Of a stretch of DNA of 64,000 nt, positions 37,035 to 45,174 are shown piece by piece (position 1 is the stretch's first letter; each line of letters starts with the position of its first letter). The notes beneath the pieces are model-generated. The model saw nothing but the letters and a program-made list of their open reading frames with translations. It ran no database searches and was not told the origin of the DNA. The translations under genes were made by a program, and so were the position numbers. Source of the stretch: NCEH01 sp043195135 (GTDB lineage Bacteria > Pseudomonadota > Alphaproteobacteria > Rhizobiales > Xanthobacteraceae). The stretch lies in the NCBI RefSeq assembly GCF_043195135.1, contig NZ_JBAFWP010000005.1, one strand, 5' to 3'.

Positions 37035-39725
37035 ATGAACGCACTTCCTCCCGCCCCCGCCGTCGCAACCACCTGCCCCTATTGCGGCGTCGGCTGCGGG
37101 GTGAAGGCGACGCCGGACGGTCTCGGCGGCGCCCTGATCGCCGGGGATGCGGCGCATCCCGCCAATCTCGGCCGGCTGTGCTCGAAGGGGGCGGCGCTGG
37201 GCGAGACGCTGGCGCTGGACGCGCGCCTGCTCCACCCCATGGTGCGCGACGCCGGCGGCGGGCTCGAGGTCGCATCCTGGGATATGGCGCTGGATCGGGT
37301 GGCGGATGGCTTTCGCGCCGTCATCGAGCGGCATGGCCCGCAGGCGGTGGCCTTCTATCTCTCCGGCCAGCTGCTGACCGAGGATTATTATGCCGCCAAC
37401 AAGCTCGCGAAGGGCTTTCTCGGCACGGCGAACGTGGACACCAATTCGCGCCTGTGCATGGCTTCCTCCGTCGCCGGCCACAAGCGCGCCTTCGGCTCCG
37501 ACACCGTGCCGGGCGCCTATGAGGACCTGGACGAGGCTGACCTGATCGTCCTCACCGGCTCCAACACCGCCTGGTGCCACCCGGTGCTGTTCCGTCGCAT
37601 GGTGGCGGCGCGGGCCGCGCGCGGCACCAGGCTGGTGGTGATCGACCCGCGCCGCACCGCGACGGCTGAGGAAGCCGACCTGTTCCTGCCGATCGCCCAC
37701 GGCAGCGATGCGGCGCTGTTTTCCGGCCTGCTGGTGCATCTGGAAAAGACCGGCGCGCTCGATCATGCCTTCATCGCGGCGCACACCGAGGGCTTCGCGG
37801 CAACCCTCGAGGCGGCCCGCGCCTGCACCCCCGACATCGCGGCCACCGCCGCCGCGACCGGCCTGTTCGACGATGAGGTCGCCCGCTTCTTCGAGATGTT
37901 CCGCTCCGCGCGGCGGGTCGTGACCTGCTATTCGCAAGGGGTGAACCAGTCGGCCGTGGGCACCGACAAGGTGAACGCCATCCTCAATTGCCACCTCGCC
38001 ACGGGGCGGATCGGCAAGCCGGGCATGGGGCCGTTCTCGCTCACCGGCCAGCCCAATGCCATGGGCGGGCGCGAGGTGGGCGGGCTCGCCAACCAGCTCG
38101 CCGCCCACATGGGCTTTTCCCCCGCCGAGGTGGACCTTGTGCGCCGGTTCTGGGATGCGCCCGCCATCGCCACCGCCGAGGGGCACAAGGCGGTGGCGAT
38201 GTTCGACGCCATCGCGCGCGGCGAGATCAAGGCGCTCTGGGTCATGGGCACCAATCCGGCCGTGAGCCTGCCGCAGGCGCGCGAGGTGCGGGCGGCGCTC
38301 GGCACGCTGGACCTGTTCGTGCTGTCCGAAAACGTAGTGCGCAACGATACCGCCGCCTGCGCGCCCCATGTGCTGCTGCCCGCCGCCACCTGGGGCGAGA
38401 AGGACGGCACGGTGACCAATTCCGAGCGGCGCATCTCGCGCCAGCGGCCCTTTCTCTCCCTGCCCGGCGCGGTGCGGCCCGACTGGTGGGCCCTCGCCCA
38501 GGTGGCAACGCGCCTCGGCCACGGCGCCGCCTTCGCCTGGCGCGGCCCGGCCGACATCTTCCGCGAGCATGCCGCCCTTTCCGGCTTCGAGAACGGGGGC
38601 GCGCGCGACTTCGACATTTCCGGCCTCGCGACCCTCTCCGACGCCGAATATCAGAGCCTTGCGCCGGTGCAATGGCCGGTGCCGGCCGGTGCGCGGGAGG
38701 GACGCGCGCGGCTGTTCGCCGAGGGGGGCTTCTTCACGCCGAGCCGGCGGGCGCGTTTCGTGGCGCCGCTGCCGGTCGCGCCCGCCAGCCGCGACGGCCG
38801 TCCCTTCCTGCTCAACACGGGCCGGGTGCGCGACCAATGGCACACCATGACGCGCACCGGGCTCAGCCCGCGCCTCGCCGGGCATATCCGCGCGCCGTTC
38901 GTCGCCATCCATCCCGACGATGCCGCCCCGTTCGGCCTTGAGGAGGGCGCGCTCGCGCGCGTCGCCTCCGCCCACGGCACGGCCACATTGGAAGTGCGGA
39001 TCGATGCCGGCCAGCCGGTCGGCACGCTGTTCGCGCCGATCCATTGGAGCGATGCCAATGCCTCGGACGGTGCCGTCGGCGCCCTCGTGCACAAGCACAC
39101 CGACCCCCATTCCGGCCAGCCGGACCTGAAGGCGACGCCGGCCACCCTCGCCCCGGCGCCCGTGCGCAGCCGCGGATTTCTGCTTGCCCGCGGTCGCCTG
39201 GATCTCGCGCGCCTGCCCTTGCCGGCGGGCTCCTGGTGGGCGCGCGCGGCGCTTGAGGGCGGCTTCGGCTGGCGGCTCGCGGGCGCGGCGGGGCCGCAGG
39301 AATGGGCGGACTGGGCCGGGAGCCTCGACCTGCCGGCGGATCGCACGGAACTGGTGGACCTTCCGGGCGGCCATTATCGCACCGCCGCCTTCGACGCGGC
39401 CGGGCGGTTGACGTTCGCGCTGCTGATCGGGCCGCCCGATGCGCCCCAAGCCTGGGATGCGCTGGCCGGCCTGCTCGGGGAGGATGCGGTTTCCCCGCAA
39501 GACCGCCGCATCCTGCTCTCGGGCCGCCGGGCCGGGGCGCAAGGCCCTTGCGGCCCGCTGGTCTGCGCCTGTTTCGGCGTGCCGCGCGGCGCCATCACCG
39601 AGGCGATCGCGGCCGGCGACCGGGATGCCGCCGCCATCGGCGCGCGGCTCAAGGCCGGCACCAATTGCGGGTCCTGCCTGCCGGAAATCCGGCAGATCCT
39701 TCAAGACGCGCTCGTCCCGGCCTGA
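37035..39725 (+). CDS. nasA: Assimilatory nitrate reductase catalytic subunit NasA
   Basis: An 896-residue molybdopterin enzyme that reduces nitrate to nitrite in the cytoplasm. The N-terminal [4Fe-4S] site is C14, C17, C21 (CPYCGVGC) plus a fourth cysteine in GRLCSKG. It has the bis-MGD-binding regions (NTNSRLCMASSVAGHKRAFG type, MGTNPAVSLPQA, MDTNSE-like TVTNSERRISRQ). The C-terminus carries a BFD-type [2Fe-2S] domain (CACFG and NCGSC, about 845-890), so electrons can enter through a second cluster. It lacks a signal peptide. It is the last gene of the operon; a hairpin follows. Confidence 0.96.
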   Translation: MNALPPAPAVATTCPYCGVGCGVKATPDGLGGALIAGDAAHPANLGRLCSKGAALGETLALDARLLHPMVRDAGGGLEVASWDMALDRVADGFRAVIERHGPQAVAFYLSGQLLTEDYYAANKLAKGFLGTANVDTNSRLCMASSVAGHKRAFGSDTVPGAYEDLDEADLIVLTGSNTAWCHPVLFRRMVAARAARGTRLVVIDPRRTATAEEADLFLPIAHGSDAALFSGLLVHLEKTGALDHAFIAAHTEGFAATLEAARACTPDIAATAAATGLFDDEVARFFEMFRSARRVVTCYSQGVNQSAVGTDKVNAILNCHLATGRIGKPGMGPFSLTGQPNAMGGREVGGLANQLAAHMGFSPAEVDLVRRFWDAPAIATAEGHKAVAMFDAIARGEIKALWVMGTNPAVSLPQAREVRAALGTLDLFVLSENVVRNDTAACAPHVLLPAATWGEKDGTVTNSERRISRQRPFLSLPGAVRPDWWALAQVATRLGHGAAFAWRGPADIFREHAALSGFENGGARDFDISGLATLSDAEYQSLAPVQWPVPAGAREGRARLFAEGGFFTPSRRARFVAPLPVAPASRDGRPFLLNTGRVRDQWHTMTRTGLSPRLAGHIRAPFVAIHPDDAAPFGLEEGALARVASAHGTATLEVRIDAGQPVGTLFAPIHWSDANASDGAVGALVHKHTDPHSGQPDLKATPATLAPAPVRSRGFLLARGRLDLARLPLPAGSWWARAALEGGFGWRLAGAAGPQEWADWAGSLDLPADRTELVDLPGGHYRTAAFDAAGRLTFALLIGPPDAPQAWDALAGLLGEDAVSPQDRRILLSGRRAGAQGPCGPLVCACFGVPRGAITEAIAAGDRDAAAIGARLKAGTNCGSCLPEIRQILQDALVPA

Positions 39726-39761
39726 GCGGGGCGGGGCGGATGAGGCCTGTTTCAAACGAAA

Positions 39762-39783
39762 AGGCCGGGCATCTGCCCGGCCT
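39762..39783. terminator. Bidirectional terminator between nasA and ppa
   Basis: A perfect ten-base stem (AGGCCGGGCA / TGCCCGGCCT) with a two-base loop. On the minus strand it is followed by TTTTCGTTT, making a good intrinsic terminator for ppa, 33 bases after its stop. On the plus strand it may also end the nas transcript. Confidence 0.85.
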
Positions 39784-39815
39784 CCTGCCCTGACGCTTGC
39801 GAAGCGCGCGCCGGC

Positions 39816-40364
39816 TCAGTCCGCCGCCGGCTCCTTCTCGCTCTTGGCGCGCTCGATGCCTTCCAGAATCAGCTTCTTGGCCTCGTCCACATCGCCCCAA
39901 CGCACGATCTTGACCCATTTGTTGGGCTCGAGATCCTTGTAATGGGTGAAGAAATGCTCGATCTGCTGGAGCGTGATGTCCGGCAGGTCGGAATAATTCT
40001 TCACCTTGTCGTAGCGCTTGGTGAGCTTGGGCGCGGGGACGGCGATGATCTTCTCGTCGAAGCCGCCTTCGTCCTCCATCAGCAGCACGCCGACGGGGCG
40101 CACGGCGATGACCGCGCCCGGCACGATGGCGCGCGTATTGGCAATGAGTACGTCGCACGGATCGCCGTCGCCGGAGAGGGTGTGCGGAATGAAGCCGTAG
40201 TTTCCAGGATACCGCATGGCGGTATAAAGGAAGCGATCGACGAACAGCGTACCGGACGCCTTGTCCATCTCATACTTGATGGGCTCTCCGCCGATCGGCA
40301 CTTCGATCACAACATTGACTTCGTCGGGCGGATTCTTGCCAATCTTGATGGCGTCGATGCGCAT
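39816..40364 (-). CDS. ppa: Inorganic pyrophosphatase, family I
   Basis: A 182-residue soluble Mg-dependent enzyme that splits pyrophosphate from biosynthetic reactions. It shows ANVVIEVPIGG-like VNVVIEVPIGG, the family I active-site signature DGDPCD (D-x-D-P-x-D) and YGFIPHTLSGDGDP. The ATG at 40364 gives the usual MRIDAIKIG start; a GTG at 40376 would add four residues. Transcribed on its own, with a terminator shared with the nas operon. Confidence 0.96.
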   Translation of the reverse strand: MRIDAIKIGKNPPDEVNVVIEVPIGGEPIKYEMDKASGTLFVDRFLYTAMRYPGNYGFIPHTLSGDGDPCDVLIANTRAIVPGAVIAVRPVGVLLMEDEGGFDEKIIAVPAPKLTKRYDKVKNYSDLPDITLQQIEHFFTHYKDLEPNKWVKIVRWGDVDEAKKLILEGIERAKSEKEPAAD

Positions 40365-40414
40365 GGGGCCACTCACTTGAAGCTATGGGTCTCGCGCCCT
40401 TACGGACGGCGCGG

Positions 40415-40924
40415 CTACCGCTGCCAAGCGAAGGCGACTTTGTCCAGGGTTTTCGTGCCGAAGCGCTCGATGGAGGCTGCGACCGGTTGCCCTCCTAGCG
40501 ATTCGTAGAACCCGACCGCGCCCGCATTGTCCTTCAGCGCCCACACCACCAGGCCGTTCAGGCCGGCGAGGGCCAGATCGCGCCGGGCGGCGGAGAACAG
40601 GCGCTGGCCGAAGCCGAGGCCCTGATAGACCGGCTTGAGATAGATTTCGTAGATCTCCCCGCCATAGGGCAGGTTCTTGGCGCGGTTGCCGCCGTAATTG
40701 GTGTAGCCGACCACCCCTTCGCCGGCGATCAGCACCGAAAGGCGGCTGCCGCGGCCGATGGCCTGTTCCCACCACGCCGGGCCGCGGCGTTCCACCATCC
40801 GCTCCAGCTCCAGGCCGGGGATGAGGCCGCGATAGACTGAACGCCAAGCGCTGTCATGAACGTCCGCGATGGCGGGGGCGTCCTGGGGCTTCGCGCGCCG
40901 TATCTCGATGAGGCCCGTACTCAT
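40415..40924 (-). CDS. GNAT family N-acetyltransferase
   Basis: A 169-residue GNAT protein. It has the N-terminal IEIRRAKPQDAPAIADVH segment, the acetyl-CoA pyrophosphate loop QGLGFGQRLF (motif A) and the late WALKDNAGAVGFYESLGG segment. The substrate is unknown. The ATG at 40924 (MSTGLIEIRR) begins the conserved fold. It lies 50 bp upstream of ppa on the same strand and may be cotranscribed. Confidence 0.88.
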   Translation of the reverse strand: MSTGLIEIRRAKPQDAPAIADVHDSAWRSVYRGLIPGLELERMVERRGPAWWEQAIGRGSRLSVLIAGEGVVGYTNYGGNRAKNLPYGGEIYEIYLKPVYQGLGFGQRLFSAARRDLALAGLNGLVVWALKDNAGAVGFYESLGGQPVAASIERFGTKTLDKVAFAWQR

Positions 40925-41289
40925 GCCCGCAATAGGAGCAAACATGCGCCTCCGCTTCAAGGGGCCTCAAGTCACGAATATGCGCCATCCACTTTTTGCC
41001 GATCCGGCCAAAAGCCCGGAATGCAAAGCCGCCGGGCGGCCCGCACCCGCCCCCTGCGCGAAAAATGTTTCACGTGAAACATACACTTAGCGCAGACGAA
41101 CAGCGGTTTCGTGGCGCTTCTCGGGGACATTGCCGCGCTCAAAAGCGCGATTTCGGGCGAAGTTTCACCCAAGATGAATCCGCCGCGCCCGCTTTTGCGT
41201 CGGCCCTGGTTCAACCCCGCCGCCGAGTGCGCTAGGAAGGACTGTCGAACCGCGCGCCTCCCGCGCCGGACGTGCCAGCGCGAGACGCG
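40925..41289. other. Intergenic region around parS
   Basis: Apart from the parS palindrome I see no gene here. One open frame runs through the site and encodes MFHVKH at the palindrome, but its composition is random and it has no family likeness. The region also must contain promoters for the GNAT gene (minus) and the small membrane protein (plus). Confidence 0.6.
41066..41081. other. parS: parS centromere site
   Basis: TGTTTCACGTGAAACA is a perfect palindrome and an exact match to the conserved chromosomal ParB-binding site found across bacteria; flanking A/T extend the palindrome to 18 bp (41065-41082). ParB bound here spreads and loads SMC, and the site is pulled poleward by ParA. It lies in an otherwise geneless 365-bp gap. 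Chromosomal parS sites usually cluster close to oriC. Confidence 0.93.
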
Positions 41290-41604
41290 ATGTTCCGCTT
41301 CCTGTTCCGCTTCTTCGGCTTCTGGATCCTGGCCGGCGGCTTCGTCGCCCTGGTGGTGGATGGCACGCGCTCCATCGCCTCCAGCCGGCTGATCCTCACC
41401 TCCACCCAGGATGCCTGGACCGCGCTCTCCCCTTCCAGCTTCGCCACCGCCCAGGCCAAGGTCACGGCGCTCTCGCCCCTGGCGTGGAGCGATGCGGCGG
41501 TGCCGGTGCTCGGCCTGCCGCTGTTCCTGCTGCTGGCGATCGTCGGCTTTGCCTTTCTCGCCCTCGGGCGGGTGCGCCAGCGCTCGCGCTTCCTCGCCAA
41601 CTGA
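41290..41604 (+). CDS. Small two-helix membrane protein
   Basis: A 104-residue protein with two transmembrane segments (FRFFGFWILAGGFVALVVDG and AVPVLGLPLFLLLAIVGFAF) joined by a loop of about 45 residues, and a basic C-terminus (RVRQRSRFLAN) that should face the cytoplasm. Function is not known. The ATG at 41290 starts just before the first helix; an in-frame start 18 bases earlier is possible. Confidence 0.7.
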   Translation: MFRFLFRFFGFWILAGGFVALVVDGTRSIASSRLILTSTQDAWTALSPSSFATAQAKVTALSPLAWSDAAVPVLGLPLFLLLAIVGFAFLALGRVRQRSRFLAN

Positions 41605-41814
41605 CCGGCCGCGCGGGCCGGCGCACCCTTCCCCCTCGCGCAATCGCCCGCCAATCCCCATATTGGGGCGCGAGACGTTCGAGCCCATGCCGGACGAGCT
41701 GCGGGCGCAAGGTCAGCCCGGCTCGCTCCAGGCGGTCGCGACGGCCTCCTTCACCCGTTGAGCGCCCGGCGCCCGCCCCTTCCGGCGAGGCGCGGCGCAG
41801 AAGAGGAGCCCGCC

Positions 41815-42471
41815 ATGTTCTGGTCGAAGAAGTCCCTGGACCTGCCCACCGCCGCCGACGCCCTGCCGGGCCGCCCCGAGGCGCTGAAGACGGCGCGCGC
41901 GCATTTCGTCAATCACAAGCCGTTGAAGGGCCCGTTTCCCGAGGGCATCGAGACCGCCGTGTTCGCGCTCGGCTGCTTCTGGGGCGCGGAGCGCAAATTC
42001 TGGCAGGTGCCGGGCGTCTATGTCACCGCCGTCGGCTATGTGGCCGGCCTCACGCCCAATGCCACCTATCAGGAGGTCTGCTCCGGCCGCACCGGCCATA
42101 CCGAGGGCGTGCTGGTGGCCTACGACCCGGCGCAGGTGAGCTTCGACCACTTGCTCAAGGTGTTCTGGGAAAGCCACGACCCCACCCAGGGCATGCGCCA
42201 GGGCAACGACATCGGCACGCAATACCGTTCCGGCATCTATGTGCCCGACGCGGCGCGCCAGGCCGAGGCCCAGGCCTCCAAGGCGGCTTATGAGGCGGCG
42301 CTGAAGGCGAAGGGCTACGGCGCCATCACCACCGAGATCCGCGACGGCGGCCCGTTCTATTATGCCGAGGAAGACCACCAGCAATATCTGGCCAAGAATC
42401 CGGCCGGCTATTGCGGGCTCGGCGGCACCGGGGTGTCCTGCCCCATCGGCCTCACGGCCGCCGCCGAATAG
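41815..42471 (+). CDS. msrA: Peptide methionine-S-sulfoxide reductase MsrA
   Basis: A 218-residue repair enzyme that reduces methionine S-sulfoxide in proteins. The nucleophilic cysteine lies in ALGCFWGAERKFW; the FWESHDPTQGMRQGNDIGTQYRS block and the C-terminal recycling cysteines (NPAGYCGLGGTGVSCPIG) are present. AGAGGAG precedes the ATG. The first 45 residues match the longer bacterial MsrA type. It stands alone before the FAH gene. Confidence 0.96.
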   Translation: MFWSKKSLDLPTAADALPGRPEALKTARAHFVNHKPLKGPFPEGIETAVFALGCFWGAERKFWQVPGVYVTAVGYVAGLTPNATYQEVCSGRTGHTEGVLVAYDPAQVSFDHLLKVFWESHDPTQGMRQGNDIGTQYRSGIYVPDAARQAEAQASKAAYEAALKAKGYGAITTEIRDGGPFYYAEEDHQQYLAKNPAGYCGLGGTGVSCPIGLTAAAE

Positions 42472-42584
42472 CCCGGCCACATGACGTTGCGTGCGGCGCT
42501 CCGGATGTGATGATCCGGGGCGCCGCGCCTCTTTCCAAACGCCGAAGCCGCGGTTAAGCCGGGGAGCCTCTGAAGGAGCGTCCC

Positions 42585-43271
42585 ATGGCCTTCGTCATCC
42601 CCGCCCCCGTCGTTCCGAGCCTTCCCGTCGAAGGCTCGCAAGATCGCTTCCCGGTTCACCGCATCTATTGCGTCGGGCGCAATTTCGCCGACCACGCCAT
42701 CGAGATGGGGCACGATCCCAATCGCGAGCCGCCCTTCTTCTTCCAGAAGAACCCGGACAATCTGGTCGCGAGCGGCTCCACCATCCCCTATCCCAAGCGC
42801 ACCTCGGACCTGCATTTCGAGGTGGAAATGGTGGTGGCGCTGAAGGCCGGCGGCGAGGACGTGCCGGTCGAGCAGGCGCTGGACCTGGTCTATGGCTACG
42901 GCGTCGGCCTCGACCTCACCCGCCGCGACCTTCAGGGCGAAGCCAAGAAGATGGGCCGCCCGTGGGAAGTGGGCAAGGCGTTCGAGCAGTCCGCCCCGTG
43001 CTCGGCCCTGGTGCCCGCCGACCGCATCGGCAATCCCCACACTGGCCGGGTCTGGCTGAGCGTCAACGGCCAATTGCGCCAGGACGGCGACCTCAACCAG
43101 ATGATCTGGAAGGTGCCGGAGATGATCGCCACCCTTTCCACTCTGTTCCGCCTGGAGCCGGGCGACCTGATTTTCGCCGGCACCCCGGCCGGCGTCGGCG
43201 CCACGGTCTCCGGCGATTTCCTGGAAGGCGGCGTCGAGGGCGTGGCGAGCATCACCCTCACCATCGCCTGA
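42585..43271 (+). CDS. Fumarylacetoacetate hydrolase family protein
   Basis: A 228-residue enzyme of the FAH fold, which cleaves or hydrates beta-keto acids with a divalent metal. The metal ligands are in LHFEVEMVVAL (E-x-E) and DLTRRD; RIYCVGRNFADHAIEMG and GDLIFAGTPAGVG are the typical FAHD1-like start and end. Likely activities are fumarylpyruvate hydrolase, acylpyruvase or oxaloacetate decarboxylase; context does not decide. AAGGAG lies seven bases before the ATG. Three palindromic repeat units follow. Confidence 0.92.
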   Translation: MAFVIPAPVVPSLPVEGSQDRFPVHRIYCVGRNFADHAIEMGHDPNREPPFFFQKNPDNLVASGSTIPYPKRTSDLHFEVEMVVALKAGGEDVPVEQALDLVYGYGVGLDLTRRDLQGEAKKMGRPWEVGKAFEQSAPCSALVPADRIGNPHTGRVWLSVNGQLRQDGDLNQMIWKVPEMIATLSTLFRLEPGDLIFAGTPAGVGATVSGDFLEGGVEGVASITLTIA

Positions 43272-43284
43272 AACGGCGCAGGCC

Positions 43285-43735
43285 CCTCACCCCAGCCCTC
43301 TCCCCGTCGGGGAGAGGGGGGTCTCCCCGCTGCTCACCCGACCAAGAACCGGGCGCATCCCACCCCACCTCTCCCCCACGGGGAGAGGTCGACCGCGCAG
43401 CGGACGGGTGAGGGAGCAACACCGCACGGGCGCACCTCACCCCAGCCCCCCTCCCCGTCGGGGAGAGGGGGTCTCCCGGTCCTCTCTCCCGACCAAGAAC
43501 CGGGCGCATCCCACCCCACCTCTCCCCCACGGGGAGAGGTCGACCGCACAGCGGGCGAGTGAGGGAGCATTATCGCGCGGGCGCCCCTCACCCCAGCCCT
43601 CTCCCCGGCGGGGAGAGGGGGTCTCCCGCTCCTCTCTCCCGACCAAGAACCGGGCGCATCCCACCCCACCTCTCCCCCACGGGGAGAGGTCGCCCGCTTG
43701 CGGGCGGGTGAGGGGGCGAGGCGGAAAGCGCCGCG
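43285..43735. repeat. Type A palindromic repeat, three tandem copies
   Basis: Units of about 150 bp begin at 43285, 43435 and 43586. Each has two hairpins, CCCTCTCCCCG/CGGGGAGAGGG and CCTCTCCCCC/GGGGAGAGG, separated by the conserved segment CCGACCAAGAACCGGGCGCA and ending in GGGTGAGGGAGC. Copies differ by a few bases. They fill the gap between the FAH gene and the convergent unknown gene. They are not coding despite open frames on both strands. Confidence 0.9.
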
Positions 43736-43739
43736 CCGC

Positions 43740-44498
43740 TCAGCTCTTCTTGGTGAGCAGCTTCTTCGGCCGGCGCTGGCGCGCCACGTCGAACAGCGAG
43801 AAGGTGCGGTTCACATAATTGGTGACGCCGGACATGCCGTCGATATGGCGCCGCAGCTCCGGCGTCATCTCCGCCTCCACCATGCGGATGGGGCGCGAGG
43901 GGTCCATGGTCTCGAACCGCGCGTAGAACAGCGGCTCGCCGCGCTTGATGATGATGTCCTTCTTCGGCTCGTGCCACTCGAACGCCCACATGAGCTGGCG
44001 CGGCCAGTTCTCGATCGGGAACCGGCCGCCGATCAGCAGCCCTGGCAGCGGGTTCGCCCGGTAATGATTGAAGGGCGGCAGCTGGTTGATATAGATCGGC
44101 TCGTCGGCCACGAACACATAGGGCGTGATGAGCTGGAGGATCGGCCGCTCGGGATGGCGCCATTCCTTCGCCGAAACGAGGCTGATCATCTGCCCGAGAT
44201 GCTTGGCGCGGATGTTCGACTGGTCGCCCGCGCCGTTCACCAGGCTCGGCACGCGGGTCTTCTCGTCCACATGGAAGCGCAAATGCATGTCGATGGGCGA
44301 GACCACCTCGAACAGGCGGGCGTCGTGGTCGATCACCGCCGGGCAATAGCGCACGGATTTCGGATGGCGGGCGGCGGGCTCCTCCCGCACCACCTTGCGC
44401 GGCGCGTCCCAGATGAAGGTGCCCTTGTCCTGGTCGAACAGCCAGCCGACTTCCGCCACCCGGCTCGGTAGCCGCACCGCATGCCCAAACAGCTTCAT
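43740..44498 (-). CDS. Conserved-looking hypothetical protein
   Basis: A 252-residue soluble protein without signal or membrane segments. It is rich in aromatic and basic residues (KSVRYCPAVIDHDARLFEVV, QLMWAFEWHEPKKDI, YARFETMDPSRP) and ends with a basic RRPKKLLTKKS tail. I do not recognise the family. The ATG at 44498 follows a TTG six bases upstream; either may start. It is divergent from the small membrane protein gene at 44666, with 167 bp between them. Confidence 0.7.
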   Translation of the reverse strand: MKLFGHAVRLPSRVAEVGWLFDQDKGTFIWDAPRKVVREEPAARHPKSVRYCPAVIDHDARLFEVVSPIDMHLRFHVDEKTRVPSLVNGAGDQSNIRAKHLGQMISLVSAKEWRHPERPILQLITPYVFVADEPIYINQLPPFNHYRANPLPGLLIGGRFPIENWPRQLMWAFEWHEPKKDIIIKRGEPLFYARFETMDPSRPIRMVEAEMTPELRRHIDGMSGVTNYVNRTFSLFDVARQRRPKKLLTKKS

Positions 44499-44665
44499 TT
44501 TCAAGCGTCCCGAATACCCTGGCCCCGAGGTCTAAGCACAAATCCGGCGCTTGAAAAGCCGACGCAAGCGCGCGGGCGGCCGCCTCGCCATATTGGCGCC
44601 ATGCTGCGCGTCGCATAAAAAGCGCGGAACACCCGCGTGCCACGCCGGGTGCGGGAGAGCTGTGG

Positions 44666-44986
44666 ATGGGTTCGACGGGCGCACAGAAGGCGGGCGGCAA
44701 GGGCCGGGCCGCATTCTTTCAACGCGCGAGGTTCCTGCTCACCATCCTGAGCTTCGTGTCCGCGCCCGCCGGCGTCGGCCTGGCACTGCGCCTGTTCGGC
44801 CATCTCACCCTGCGCTCGTCCCTGATCTGGGCGACCCTGTCCTATCCGCTCATCCTCGCGGTCGGCGCCGTCATCGGCGTTTCGATGCTGTTTCGCGGGC
44901 CGGTCGGGGAAATCGCCCCCGAGCGCGCGCAGCCCACGGCCATGGAGACGGAGCCGGAGCGCCAGCAGGACCCCTTGATCGGCTGA
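44666..44986 (+). CDS. Small two-helix membrane protein
   Basis: A 106-residue protein with a basic N-terminus, two transmembrane helices (FLLTILSFVSAPAGVGLALRL and LIWATLSYPLILAVGAVIGV) and a charged C-terminal tail of about 30 residues. No family is recognised. GGGAG lies eight bases before the ATG. Confidence 0.6.
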   Translation: MGSTGAQKAGGKGRAAFFQRARFLLTILSFVSAPAGVGLALRLFGHLTLRSSLIWATLSYPLILAVGAVIGVSMLFRGPVGEIAPERAQPTAMETEPERQQDPLIG

Positions 44987-45174
44987 GGCGCGGGCGTCGG
45001 CGGTCGGCCTTCGCGACGGAAACGGGTCTGCACGCGGCAATTCGGTCGGCGCGCGCACAAATGCGCGGCCAGGCGCTTGCGATTGGAACCGAAGCATGGC
45101 TGCGTCGTCCTTAGACGGGGCGCCGGCAGCGGTTCTCGCGCCCCCGTCCCCGCTGACCGTTCGAGACCCCTGCC

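Noticed and set aside
40996..41235. Frame containing MFHVKH, like the start of some rsmG genes
   Set aside because: MFHVKH is only the translation of the parS palindrome; the rest has no RsmG likeness and is too short.
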